From Firm-04 sp964463355 (GTDB lineage Bacteria; Bacillota; Clostridia; Oscillospirales; Ruminococcaceae), in contig CAYXBP010000001.1 in assembly GCA_964463355.1 (NCBI GenBank), forward strand, positions 124,001 through 188,000: a stretch of 64,000 nt of DNA, in the 5' to 3' direction. The position numbers and the translations under genes were made by a program. The notes beneath the pieces were generated by a model. The model was not told the origin of the DNA and did not search any database. It saw only the letters and a program-made list of their open reading frames with translations. Shown one piece after another: positions 27,568 through 36,598 of this stretch. Position 1 is the first letter of the stretch, and each line of letters starts with the position of its first letter.

Positions 27568-28887
27568 ATGTTAGCACAGGTCATCTTGCAGATTCTGCTG
27601 ATCGCACTTAACGCGGTATTTGCCTGCGCGGAGATCGCGATCATCTCCATCAACGACACTAAGCTGGAACATATGGCGGCAGGCGGTGATAAGCGCGCCG
27701 TTCGTCTGGTAAAGCTGACTTCGCAGCCTGCAAGATTTCTGGCAACCATACAGGTCGCCATTACGCTGTCTGGTTTCTTGGGCTCCGCATTTGCAGCGGA
27801 TAACTTTTCTGTGCATTTGACCAGGTGGATGGTTTCTGTTGGAGTGCCGCTCGCGGAGGACACACTGGATACCATTTCGGTGCTTCTCATTACGATCCTG
27901 CTGTCGTACCTTACGTTGGTATTTGGTGAACTGGTGCCGAAGCGTGTTGCTATGCGCAATGCGGAGAAGATAGGGCTGGGGCTTTCTACACTAATCTCGT
28001 TTATTTCTGTGGTGTTTAAGCCTTTGGTTTCTTTGCTGACAGCATCTACCAATGGCATTTTGCGCTTGGTTGGCGTTGACCCCAACGCAGAAACAGAAAC
28101 TGTGACCGAGGAAGAAATCCGCATGATGGTAGATGTCGGCAGCGAAAAGGGAGCGATCGGCGATACCGAGCGCGAAATGATCCAGAATGTGTTTGCGTTT
28201 GATGATATTTGCGTGGAGGATATCTGCACGCACCGTACCGATACCGACTTTCTCTCGACCGAGGAAGATGTGGATGGTTGGCGCAAGATGATTTATGATA
28301 GCCGTCACAGTTTCTATCCTGTTTGCGGTGAAAACAGCGATCGAATAGTGGGCGTGCTTTCTGCGGCGGATTATTTCCGTTTGGAGGACAGAAGCCGCGA
28401 TGCTGTCATGGCGTTGGTAAGACCTGCGTATTTCGTACCTGCTGCTATGACCGCCAATGTGCTTTTCACGGAAATGAAGCGCAATCACGAGCGCTTTGCC
28501 GTGGTGTTGGATGAATATGGCGGTACCGCAGGTGTGATTACACTGACGGATCTCATTGAGGAGCTTGTGGGCGATCTTGGAGATGATGAGGAAGCGGATA
28601 TCGAAACCGAGATGACACAGATCGACGAGAATACATGGAAAATCGGTGGCGGTATGCGGCTGGATGATCTCCATGAGGCACTAGGTATCCGCCTGGAAGG
28701 CGATTACGATACACTCAGTGGATACCTGTTCGGGTCGCTGGGCAGTATCCCCAAAGATGGCAGCCATCTGAAGCTGACAACAGATCAGATTGAAGCAGAA
28801 ATTCTGAATGTGCGCAATCATAAGGCAGAAACCGTTTTGGTGAAGCTGCGTGAGCCGCAACCACAAACGCCCGAAAGCGAAACATGA
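27568..28887 (+). CDS. CNNM/CorC-type membrane protein (hemolysin-related, divalent-cation transport)
   Basis: 439 residues from ATG 27568, with GGAGG eleven bases upstream; the TTG at 27550 is rejected because it overlaps the ribosome site. An N-terminal DUF21/CNNM domain with four hydrophobic segments occupies about 1-190. A CBS pair follows (about 205-325, with VEDICTHRTDTDFL and AGVITLTDLIEEL), then a CorC/HlyC C-terminal domain (about 345-425). The family exports or senses Mg or Co at the membrane; the old name hemolysin C is misleading. A terminator follows directly. Confidence 0.92.
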   Translation: MLAQVILQILLIALNAVFACAEIAIISINDTKLEHMAAGGDKRAVRLVKLTSQPARFLATIQVAITLSGFLGSAFAADNFSVHLTRWMVSVGVPLAEDTLDTISVLLITILLSYLTLVFGELVPKRVAMRNAEKIGLGLSTLISFISVVFKPLVSLLTASTNGILRLVGVDPNAETETVTEEEIRMMVDVGSEKGAIGDTEREMIQNVFAFDDICVEDICTHRTDTDFLSTEEDVDGWRKMIYDSRHSFYPVCGENSDRIVGVLSAADYFRLEDRSRDAVMALVRPAYFVPAAMTANVLFTEMKRNHERFAVVLDEYGGTAGVITLTDLIEELVGDLGDDEEADIETEMTQIDENTWKIGGGMRLDDLHEALGIRLEGDYDTLSGYLFGSLGSIPKDGSHLKLTTDQIEAEILNVRNHKAETVLVKLREPQPQTPESET

Positions 28888-28890
28888 CAT

Positions 28891-28930
28891 AAGCCCGTAG
28901 TAATGATGCAATGTACTACGGGCTTTTTGT
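28891..28930 (+). terminator. Terminator after the CNNM/CorC gene
   Basis: A perfect 12-base stem, AAGCCCGTAGTA (28891-28902) with 28914-28925, followed by TTTGTATT. It starts three bases after the stop codon. Confidence 0.9.
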
Positions 28931-29078
28931 ATTAGTGCAGCCAGAATCATGGACTTTTGTGTTTGGAAAACAATTGAAAAAACGGTGATAAATCGTTCGA
29001 AACGAGAGAAACAGTGTGAGCAGTTTTGGCAAAAATGTAGAAATAGCAAGGGATTGATCGTAAAAATGAGAAAAGCCC

Positions 29079-29107
29079 TTGCAAGTTTCAAACGATTGTG
29101 CTATAAT
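29079..29107 (+). promoter_or_regulatory. Promoter of the surface-polysaccharide locus
   Basis: -35 TTGCAA (29079-29084), 17-base spacer, -10 TATAAT (29102-29107). The start codon of the first gene is 78 bases downstream; that leader shows no strong helix. Confidence 0.75.
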
Positions 29108-29184
29108 ACAATAGATACACTGTGAAAAAGGGTACTATGCCGATTTACAGTTGGCACTCAGAATAGAAATGTGAGGGTTATATC

Positions 29185-30741
29185 ATGCTGGAAGAGAAGA
29201 ATATCAATCTGGTACTGAAAGAGGAAACCGCAGACGAAAAGCCGTTGCTGACACTGCATGGAATAGTGCGGCAGACGAAACGGTTTATGGCACTGTGGCT
29301 GGTGTGCGCGCTGGCACTGGGCGTGATCGTAGGCTGCAGCTCGCTGTTTTTGACAAAAAGCACCGTGAAAATCAGTGCCGCAGTTGAGTTCACTTTCAGC
29401 GGCGTGGAGGACGGCAAAGATCCTGCTGGCAATGAGTTCGATGCTGCAAAGCAATTACGCTCCCCCATTGTGCTGAAAAATGCATTGGAGTCCCTTGGAT
29501 ATACCAACGAAAAATTGAATGTCGATGATTTGCGCGATGTGCTTAATGTCAACGGCGTGGTTCCCGAGGATGCCATTGATGAGTTGACCGCATATAAGAG
29601 CGTGCTTGATGTCAGCGTCAATGGAGCTATGAGTGCTGCACAGGCAATGCTGAATGTTTCGTATCATCCTAGCCGTTACATCATCAACTTTGTTCCAGCG
29701 AAAGTGGAACTTTCTGCCGAAGAAGGCGTAGAGGTAATGAACGCGGTTCTGAACGCGTATAAGCAGTATTTTTATGAAACTTACGGCTACAACAAGGCAC
29801 TGGGCGTTGCAGTGCTTGCCATTGACTACCACGATTACGATTATGAGCGCGCTATTGAAGTGTTTGATACCTCTTTGGAATCCGCGCAGAATTATGTCGA
29901 TTCGTTGGCAGAAGAGGATACAACAGGTTTCCGTTCCGTGGAGACTGGTTATTCCTTTACCGACCTCGCCAATGCCATCGGTACCTTGCGCGAGGAGGAT
30001 TTGGGCTGGATTACTTCCTATGTGACTATTAATAATGTCACTAAGGACAAGGACATGCTGCTGACCTATTATGCATACCTCATCGAAAACCTGACCCTAA
30101 AAAAGACAGAAGCGGAAACCAATCTGATTTCTGTGCAGGAATCCATTGACAAGTATATAAAAGACTCCATTGTTGTGGTTGGCGGAGAGCAGAACGGCAA
30201 AGATCTAACGCTCTCACAGGCTTCTGAACAGTACGACAAAATGATTAACAGAAAGCTGGAAACACAGGCAACCATCGCTGAGTGTACCAAGGATATCGCT
30301 TACTATGAGCAGCGTGTTGCCGAGTTGCGCATGACCAACTCTATTGCAACCAGCTCGCAGATGCAGGAGCTTGACGAGAAAATGGATAAGCTCTATGGCA
30401 AGATCACAACTTTGCTGGGAACCGTGGACGCTACTGCTGCAGAGTTCTATGAGAATGTCGCTTTCCAGAATGCTTACTCTGTGATTGTGCCCGCAGCTGC
30501 GGAGCGTAGTACAGTCGTGCGTAATACGATTACGACCGTGCTGGTGCTTGAGGTTCTGCTGCTCGTTGCCTTTGCCGCAATCATCGTGATCCGTGCATTT
30601 GTGTTGCAATATCGTGAGAACCATCTTGCGAGTGCAGTCGCATCTTCCGTGGATGAAACAAAAGCTGAAGAAATTGTGCTGGCTGTAGCAGATGAGAAGG
30701 ACACCGAAACAAAGGGTAAAAACAGCAAAAAGAACAACTAA
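29185..30741 (+). CDS. Wzz-type polysaccharide chain-length or polymerase co-protein
   Basis: 518 residues with the classic layout: a cytoplasmic N-terminus, a membrane helix at about 32-55, a long extracytoplasmic region with coiled-coil helices (about 290-400), a second membrane helix at about 455-480 and a charged cytoplasmic tail (Glu/Lys/Asp). This matches Wzz/CapA-type proteins that set polymer length in Wzx/Wzy pathways. No kinase domain is fused and no CpsD-type kinase gene follows. GAGGG precedes the ATG by seven bases. The product would work with the Wzy-like and Wzx-like proteins encoded further down. Confidence 0.8.
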   Translation: MLEEKNINLVLKEETADEKPLLTLHGIVRQTKRFMALWLVCALALGVIVGCSSLFLTKSTVKISAAVEFTFSGVEDGKDPAGNEFDAAKQLRSPIVLKNALESLGYTNEKLNVDDLRDVLNVNGVVPEDAIDELTAYKSVLDVSVNGAMSAAQAMLNVSYHPSRYIINFVPAKVELSAEEGVEVMNAVLNAYKQYFYETYGYNKALGVAVLAIDYHDYDYERAIEVFDTSLESAQNYVDSLAEEDTTGFRSVETGYSFTDLANAIGTLREEDLGWITSYVTINNVTKDKDMLLTYYAYLIENLTLKKTEAETNLISVQESIDKYIKDSIVVVGGEQNGKDLTLSQASEQYDKMINRKLETQATIAECTKDIAYYEQRVAELRMTNSIATSSQMQELDEKMDKLYGKITTLLGTVDATAAEFYENVAFQNAYSVIVPAAAERSTVVRNTITTVLVLEVLLLVAFAAIIVIRAFVLQYRENHLASAVASSVDETKAEEIVLAVADEKDTETKGKNSKKNN

Positions 30742-30784
30742 AATTATTTGCCTTGAAGCGAAAAAGCAGGATACCGCCATTTGA

Positions 30785-30934
30785 TTGCAAGAGAAAGTGC
30801 GTATTCTGACTGTCTGTATGTTTGTTGGTAAAGAGGCTGAGTACGCCGATGGTGCACCATTGGCACGAGAAATTATTGATAAGTGCTGGTTTGTGAATGA
30901 AATCTCGGGCAGGGCGATCAAATTGCGACTGTGA
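30785..30934 (+). other. Possible small ORF or gene remnant in the gap before the aminotransferase gene
   Basis: A frame without stops runs from TTG 30785 (or ATG 30818) to TGA 30932-30934. It encodes a plausible peptide (49 or 38 residues) with words such as VGKEAEYADGAPLAREI and ending in Arg-Leu. The ribosome site is weak and nothing is recognised. It may be the tail of a decayed gene. The rest of the 240-base gap holds no clear signal. Confidence 0.25.
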
Positions 30935-30981
30935 CGAGGAAAGTTCCTTCTAAGCTAGCAATAGTTAGGAGATGTACGCAA

Positions 30982-32205
30982 ATGGATTTGGCACAAAAGA
31001 GAGTGATACCTTTCAGTCCTCCCGATATTACTGAAGCGGAGATCCTCGAGGTCAGTGAGGCACTTCGTTCTGGTTGGATTACCACAGGCCCGCGTACCAA
31101 GCAGCTTGAAAGAGAAATTGCAGCTTTTGTTGGCGCAAATCGCGCAGTTTGTCTGAATTCACAGACCGCCTGCGCTGAAATGGCTTTACATATTTTAGGG
31201 ATCGGCGCAGGCGATGAAGTCATTGTTCCTGCGTACACCTACACGGCAACGGCGTCTGTTGTATGTCATGTAGGTGCAAAGCTGGTGCTTGTCGACGTGC
31301 AAAAAGAGAATCTGGAAATGGATTATGACGCGCTGGAGAAAGCAATTACGGACAAGACAAAAGCGATTATTCCGGTTGATCTTGCTGGCATCCCATGCGA
31401 TTATGACAGAATCTTCTCTATCATTGAGGCAAAAAAAGCTCTATTTAAGCCGACAAATAAGATTCAGGAAGCAATCGGAAGAATTGCCGTCTGTGCTGAT
31501 ACAGCGCATGCATTCGGTGCGAGCTGGCATGGTCAAATGGCTGGATCTATCGCGGACTTCTCTTCTTTCTCTTTCCATGCAGTCAAAAACTTTACAACTG
31601 CCGAAGGCGGCGCACTGACGTGGAGAAGTATTCCGGGCATAGATGATGAGGAAATCTATCATCAGCTTCAGCTTCTCAGTCTGCACGGACAGAGCAAGGA
31701 TGCTCTTGCAAAGACGCAGCTTGGCGCGTGGGAATATGACATTGTTGGTACATGGTATAAGTGTAATATGACAGATGTCGTTGCGGCTATGGGTCTTGCT
31801 CAAATGAAACGTTACCCTGCAATGCTTGCAAAACGAAAAGAGATCATTGAACGCTATGATGCTGCATTGAAATCGCTTGGCGTTGAAACATTGGTTCACT
31901 ATACCGATGCGTACCAGTCGTCTGGTCACTTGTACCTCACAAGAATCCACGGTATAACACCGGAGCAGCGTTCGGAGATCATTATCAAAATGGCGGAACT
32001 GGGCGTTTCCTGTAATGTGCATTATAAGCCCCTTCCACTGCATACGGCATATAAGAATCTTGGCTTTGACATCAAGGATTATCCGAATGCATATGCACGT
32101 TTTGCAAATGAAATTTCGCTCCCATTGCATACTTGCCTGACGGATGATGATGTGGCGTATGTGATTGCGTGCTATACGGAAGTCTTAAAGTCTTATATTG
32201 GGTGA
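30982..32205 (+). CDS. DegT/DnrJ/EryC1/StrS-type PLP aminotransferase for sugar nucleotides
   Basis: 407 residues from ATG 30982 (AGGAGA 30967-30972 upstream; the GTG at 30931 has no site). The fold-type I sugar aminotransferase pattern is complete: PFSPPDITEAEILEVSEALRSGWITTGP at the start, the phosphate-binding GDEVIVPAYTYTATASVV and the PLP lysine in FHAVKNFTTAEGG (about residue 201). It would transfer an amino group to a keto sugar nucleotide, giving an amino sugar for the surface polymer. The next gene starts six bases after its stop. The sugar product is not known. Confidence 0.92.
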   Translation: MDLAQKRVIPFSPPDITEAEILEVSEALRSGWITTGPRTKQLEREIAAFVGANRAVCLNSQTACAEMALHILGIGAGDEVIVPAYTYTATASVVCHVGAKLVLVDVQKENLEMDYDALEKAITDKTKAIIPVDLAGIPCDYDRIFSIIEAKKALFKPTNKIQEAIGRIAVCADTAHAFGASWHGQMAGSIADFSSFSFHAVKNFTTAEGGALTWRSIPGIDDEEIYHQLQLLSLHGQSKDALAKTQLGAWEYDIVGTWYKCNMTDVVAAMGLAQMKRYPAMLAKRKEIIERYDAALKSLGVETLVHYTDAYQSSGHLYLTRIHGITPEQRSEIIIKMAELGVSCNVHYKPLPLHTAYKNLGFDIKDYPNAYARFANEISLPLHTCLTDDDVAYVIACYTEVLKSYIG

Positions 32206-32210
32206 TTCGC

Positions 32211-32909
32211 ATGGCGTGGAGAAAGTGGGAAGATTTGCCGAAATGGATGCAGTGCGATGAAGTACGCGCGTACTATGATATTCTGAACAAAAAGCAGTTC
32301 AGCATGAAATGCAAGAGGGTATTTGATGTTGTAACCGCATCTGTTTTGCTGGTTATCCTGTCGCCTGTTTTCGTGGTGCTTGCTGTTGCAATCAAGCTGG
32401 ATTCACCTGGCCCAGTGTTCTATAAGCAGGAACGTATTACACAGTATGGAAAAAAGTTTCGCATTTATAAGTTCCGTACAATGGTCAATCATGCCGATAA
32501 GGTCGGTGCTGCGGTGACAGTCGATAATGACAGCCGTATAACGCGGGTAGGTGCAAAAATTCGAGATTACCGTCTTGACGAGATCGGACAGCTAATTAAT
32601 GTGCTGAAGGGCGAGATGAGCTTCGTTGGCACTCGTCCGGAAGTCATGAAATATGTGAAATGCTATACACCAGAAATGCGTGCAACACTGCTCCTTCCAG
32701 CAGGTATTACGTCTGAGGCAAGCATTCGATATAAGGATGAAAGTCAATTGCTGAATACGGCAGATTGTGTCGATAAAGTCTATGTAGAACAGGTGCTTCC
32801 TAAAAAAATGGAATGGAATCTTGAGAGTATCAGGAGATTTCGTTTATTGGAGGAAGTTTTGACAATGTTCAGGACAGTCGGCGCGGTTATGGGGGAGAAA
32901 CATGAATAA
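32211..32909 (+). CDS. Initiating undecaprenyl-phosphate sugar-1-phosphate transferase (monotopic PGT)
   Basis: 232 residues from ATG 32211, just after the preceding stop; the longer frame overlaps the aminotransferase too far. An N-terminal hydrophobic hairpin (about 33-60) carries the catalytic domain at the membrane. Family motifs are clear: KRVFDVVTASVLLV, SPGPVFYKQERI, FRIYKFRTM and the C-terminal RLDEIGQLINVLKGEMSFVGTRPE. It attaches the first sugar phosphate to undecaprenyl phosphate. A short form of 230 residues is typical of these small monotopic enzymes. Sugar specificity is unknown. Confidence 0.92.
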   Translation: MAWRKWEDLPKWMQCDEVRAYYDILNKKQFSMKCKRVFDVVTASVLLVILSPVFVVLAVAIKLDSPGPVFYKQERITQYGKKFRIYKFRTMVNHADKVGAAVTVDNDSRITRVGAKIRDYRLDEIGQLINVLKGEMSFVGTRPEVMKYVKCYTPEMRATLLLPAGITSEASIRYKDESQLLNTADCVDKVYVEQVLPKKMEWNLESIRRFRLLEEVLTMFRTVGAVMGEKHE

Positions 32910-33786
32910 TAAAACAAACATTGTACATGCAACAACACGAGAGCTTCAAGAAAAAATGCTTGAAATGCTGCTGTATTTTGATGCGTTTTGTAAAGAACAT
33001 GGCCTCATGTATTATGTTTGTGGAGGGTGTTTGATCGGAGCTGTCAGACATCACGGTTTTGTTCCGTGGGATGATGACATTGATTTGTTCATGCCTCGCC
33101 CAGACTATGAAAAGCTAGCAAAGATCTGGAATCAAACTGCGGATACAAGCAAGTATGTTTATTGCCGTACCACCCGAACCAAAGTGTATCATGACGGTGG
33201 TGCTTCTGTTCGTGATATTCGTACAACAGAGATTAACCGTCACAGTGTCAATGAGGATATTTGTCACGGCATTGCATTGGAGATTATGCCGATTGACGGA
33301 TGCCCGAAATCAAAAATCCAGCGCGGATGGCAGCTCCTTAATGCATTCCTGTTTAGCCTTTTTAATGTTCAGCGGCTCCCTGATAACAAGGGCGGCATGA
33401 TACGTTGCATCACTGGTATTGCTTATAAGATTGTAAAAACGCCCGATGCGAGATATAAGATCTGGAAGAAATGCCAGAAAAACATGACCAGATATCGCTG
33501 GGAAGATTGCGATGAGGTAACGGAGTTGATTGGCTCAATCAAAGGCATGATGCTTCGCCACCCGAAGAAGGATTTTGACCATGTTGTCTATCTGGACTTT
33601 GAAGGGCACAAAGTGCCTGTCATGGCGGGCTATAAGCGTTATCTATCAGAAATATGGGGCGATTATATGAAGCTTCCGCCAGTAGAAAAGCGTGTTGCAA
33701 AGCATGATGCCGTTTATCTTAGCACCACTGAACCCTATAAACAGTTTAAAGGACAATATTATTGTGTGGAGGGCGTTGAGAAGTGA
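32902..33786 (+). CDS. LicD-family phosphotransferase
   Basis: 294 residues. The signature region is intact: CGGCLIGAVRHHGFVPWDDDIDLFM (about 33-57), with the metal-binding DDDID, followed by RPDYEKL. LicD proteins attach phosphorylcholine or other phosphate-linked groups from CDP-activated donors to glycans. The start overlaps the sugar transferase by eight bases and its end overlaps the cytidylyltransferase gene. The adjacent cytidylyltransferase gives a natural source of CDP-donor, so the pair probably makes one modification (inference). Confidence 0.9.
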   Translation: MNNKTNIVHATTRELQEKMLEMLLYFDAFCKEHGLMYYVCGGCLIGAVRHHGFVPWDDDIDLFMPRPDYEKLAKIWNQTADTSKYVYCRTTRTKVYHDGGASVRDIRTTEINRHSVNEDICHGIALEIMPIDGCPKSKIQRGWQLLNAFLFSLFNVQRLPDNKGGMIRCITGIAYKIVKTPDARYKIWKKCQKNMTRYRWEDCDEVTELIGSIKGMMLRHPKKDFDHVVYLDFEGHKVPVMAGYKRYLSEIWGDYMKLPPVEKRVAKHDAVYLSTTEPYKQFKGQYYCVEGVEK

Positions 33787-34499
33787 ATGTTGCAGTAATT
33801 TTTGCTGGTGGAACTGGTCAGCGGATGAGAGCGAAAACAAAACCGAAACAGTTTCTGGAACTGCACGGAAAGCCGATCCTCGTTTATACGATTGAACATT
33901 TTCAACGCCACAAGGAGATTGATGGAATCGTACTGGTGATTTTGGAGAGCTGGATTGATTATTGCAGGGAACTGATCGATACCTACCACCTTACAAAGGT
34001 AAAGGCAGTTGTCGTGGGCGGGAAAACTGGTCAAGAGTCGATCTATAAAGGTCTTACTGCGGTGGAAAAGCTGTTTGGCAGCGAGAAAGTTACGGTTTTG
34101 GTGCATGACGGCGTGCGTCCGCTCATTGATGAGCAGACGATTACCGATGCACTTCTTTGCGTGGGCGAACATGGTAATGCAATTACTGTTACGCCGGCAA
34201 TCGAAACGGTTTCCGTGACGGATGAGAATGGCATGATCGTAAATGTAATGGAAAGATCACAATGCTTTATGGCTAGAGCGCCACAGTGTTTCCAGCTTTC
34301 AGATTTGCTTGGTTGCCATCGTAGAGCAATCAAGGATCAGAAGGAGTTTATTGACTCTGCAAGTATGATGCGCTATTACGGTTTTGATCTTTATACAGTC
34401 GAGGGTGCAATTGAAAACATCAAAATCACTACGCCTTCCGATTTTTATCTTTTTAGAGCGATTGTTGATGCGAGGGAAGACTCACAAATCTTCGGTTGA
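33783..34499 (+). CDS. IspD/TarI-type cytidylyltransferase
   Basis: 238 residues from GTG 33783 with GGAGGG upstream. The nucleotidyltransferase core shows AVIFAGGTGQRM (about 4-15), KPKQFLELHGKPIL and the later HDGVRP and ITTPSDFYLFRAI. IspD and TarI share these. The setting between LicD and other glycan genes suggests a TarI-like role, making CDP-ribitol or a similar CDP-polyol, rather than the isoprenoid IspD step. A standalone sugar-cluster role is inferred; the sequence alone does not decide between the two. The TarJ-type reductase usually paired with TarI is absent, but an SDR protein follows. Confidence 0.8.
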   Translation: MNVAVIFAGGTGQRMRAKTKPKQFLELHGKPILVYTIEHFQRHKEIDGIVLVILESWIDYCRELIDTYHLTKVKAVVVGGKTGQESIYKGLTAVEKLFGSEKVTVLVHDGVRPLIDEQTITDALLCVGEHGNAITVTPAIETVSVTDENGMIVNVMERSQCFMARAPQCFQLSDLLGCHRRAIKDQKEFIDSASMMRYYGFDLYTVEGAIENIKITTPSDFYLFRAIVDAREDSQIFG

Positions 34500-34520
34500 A
34501 CCACATAAGGAGGGCACGAT

Positions 34521-35579
34521 ATGGCATCTGGGATTATGAATGAGGATTTTGAACGCATAGCAGAAAGTTCGTGTATTCCGTGGTCACGGCTCAGAAATAG
34601 CAGCGTTTTGGTGACTGGTGCGACTGGCTTAATCGGTTCTACGGCGGTCAAAGCGTTGTTGTATGCAAATCAGCGGCACGCTTTGCATTTAGAGGTATAC
34701 TGCCTTGTTCGCAATCTGGAAAAGGCTGTATGCATGCTTCAAGAGTATTCTGCTGAAACAGGACTGCATTTGATTTCGCAGACTGTAGAAACTCCATTCG
34801 AGCAGGATGTACATTTTGATTACATTATTCACGGTGCTTCTCCTACTGCGAGTGCGTATTTTATTGAGCATCCTGTTGAAACAATGCATACCGCGATAAG
34901 CGGCACAAGAAATATGTTGGAGCTGGCAGTCAAAAATCAAGTGAAAGGTTTTTTGTATCTTTCCAGTATGGAAGCCTATGGCAATGTTTCTGATGAGCGT
35001 GTGCTAAAGGAGAATGACTTGGGCAGCATAGATCTGGGCAATCTGCGAAACTGTTACCCCGAGAGTAAGCGTGTCTGCGAACTGCTAACAACAGCGTATG
35101 CGAGGGAGTATCAGATTCCAGCCATGAATATTCGCCTCGCACAGACCTTTGGCCCTGGCGTTTCTATAGATGATAAGCGAGTATTTGCTATGATGGCTCG
35201 TTGTGCAATGAATCAGGAGGATATCGTTCTTTTGACCAAAGGCGAGAGCAAACATTCGTATTTATATACTGCGGAGTGCGTGGAGGCACTCCTTTGCGTC
35301 ATGTTGAACGGTACTGCTGGCGAAACATATAATGCTGCAAATCCAGATACCTACTGCTCGATCTATAAAATGGGCGAAATGGTTGCTGAAGAGTTCGGCG
35401 ATGGAAAGATCAGGGTGCGAGTTGTCGAATCTGATCAAAGTAAATATCCCATACCAGGCTTTTTGAATCTCAGCATTGACAAAATATCAGCCCTTGGCTG
35501 GGAACCGAGAGTGTCCCTTCGCGAAATGTATGCAAGAATGATGAAGGCAATGAACGAAGAAGGAAGTGATAATGCGTGA
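34521..35579 (+). CDS. NAD-dependent sugar epimerase/dehydratase (extended SDR)
   Basis: 352 residues with AAGGAGG nine bases before the ATG. A Rossmann nucleotide-binding motif appears at TGATGLIGSTAV (about 33-44), slightly later than usual after a 30-residue lead-in. The active-site YxxxK is seen as YPESKRVCE with the preceding Ser region LYLSSMEAYG. The C-terminal half binds the substrate sugar. It may reduce, epimerise or dehydrate a sugar nucleotide; together with the cytidylyltransferase it could supply a CDP-linked donor. The end overlaps the Stealth gene. Confidence 0.85.
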   Translation: MASGIMNEDFERIAESSCIPWSRLRNSSVLVTGATGLIGSTAVKALLYANQRHALHLEVYCLVRNLEKAVCMLQEYSAETGLHLISQTVETPFEQDVHFDYIIHGASPTASAYFIEHPVETMHTAISGTRNMLELAVKNQVKGFLYLSSMEAYGNVSDERVLKENDLGSIDLGNLRNCYPESKRVCELLTTAYAREYQIPAMNIRLAQTFGPGVSIDDKRVFAMMARCAMNQEDIVLLTKGESKHSYLYTAECVEALLCVMLNGTAGETYNAANPDTYCSIYKMGEMVAEEFGDGKIRVRVVESDQSKYPIPGFLNLSIDKISALGWEPRVSLREMYARMMKAMNEEGSDNA

Positions 35580-36595
35580 AGCGAAGCGGCTGTAAGAAGA
35601 TCGACTTTGTAATACCATGGGTCGACGGGAATGACCCCGCGTGGCAGCAAGAAAAGGCGAAATATTCTGGAAAGCCTGCTCCAACCCAGGATGCCAGGGA
35701 TATTCGATTTCGGGACTGGGGACTTCTGCGTTATTGGTTTCGTGGCATTGAAAAAAACGCACCATGGGTGAACAGAATCTATTTTATCACTTGTGGGCAT
35801 TTTCCGTCATGGTTGAATACGGAGCATCCAAAACTGAAGTGTGTCAAGCATAGCGATTATATGCCCTCTGACTATCTTCCTACTTTCAGCTCACATCCGA
35901 TTGAGTTGAATATGCATCGGATCAAAGGCTTGTCTGAGCATTTTGTCTATTTCAATGATGACTTTTATTTGTTGAATCCAACTGTTCCAGAGGACTTCTT
36001 CGTGGATGGATTACCGTGTGATTGTCTGATAGAGAGTGCAATCACGCCAAGAATCGGTGAGTTCTCGTCGATTCTGTGCAAAAACGTTGGAGTTATCAAT
36101 GACCATTTTTCAAAAAAAGAAATTTATAAACAGGTGGGTAAAGTCGCAAAACTGAGTTATGGTAAATTGCTTATTCGAACAATGACAATGCTCCCATACC
36201 ATCACATAATGGGTTTTTATAATCCGCACATTTGCCAATCGTTTCGCAAATCAACATTTGAAGAAGTGTGGGAGGCGGAATTTAGCACGATCGACTGGAC
36301 ATGCAAAAATAGATTTCGTGATCTAAATGATGTAAGTCAATACCTTATGCGATATTGGGCACTTTGTAAAGGTGAGTTTTACCCTTCCGCCCCTATTGGA
36401 AAATACATGAATCTTAGCGAAGACATATCAAAAATCTGTCATGCAATTGTTACCCCCGCGTCGGATCTTAAGGTTCTTACGTTAAATGACGCAGCTGACG
36501 TTGTTGATCTTGAACACAGGATGAAAATGGTTCAAAAAGCGTTTTCTAAGAGGTTTCCTGAAAAATCGTCTTTTGAATTGTTTGATTTGGTGTAA
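35576..36595 (+). CDS. Stealth-family polysaccharide sugar-phosphate transferase
   Basis: 339 residues, GTG start overlapping the previous stop. The conserved Stealth blocks are visible: CR1 IDFVIPWVDGNDPAWQ (about 8-24), CR2 around FRDWGLLRYWFRGIEKNAPW to LNMHRIKGLSEHFVYFNDDF (about 44-134), and a C-terminal CR4-like end with LTLNDAADVVD and RFPEKSSFELF. These enzymes transfer sugar-1-phosphate to make phosphodiester-linked capsule polymers. Third-position A/T content here is higher than in the flanking operons. With LicD and the cytidylyltransferase, this suggests a phosphate-containing glycan. Confidence 0.9.
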   Translation: MKRSGCKKIDFVIPWVDGNDPAWQQEKAKYSGKPAPTQDARDIRFRDWGLLRYWFRGIEKNAPWVNRIYFITCGHFPSWLNTEHPKLKCVKHSDYMPSDYLPTFSSHPIELNMHRIKGLSEHFVYFNDDFYLLNPTVPEDFFVDGLPCDCLIESAITPRIGEFSSILCKNVGVINDHFSKKEIYKQVGKVAKLSYGKLLIRTMTMLPYHHIMGFYNPHICQSFRKSTFEEVWEAEFSTIDWTCKNRFRDLNDVSQYLMRYWALCKGEFYPSAPIGKYMNLSEDISKICHAIVTPASDLKVLTLNDAADVVDLEHRMKMVQKAFSKRFPEKSSFELFDLV

Positions 36596-36598
36596 GAT

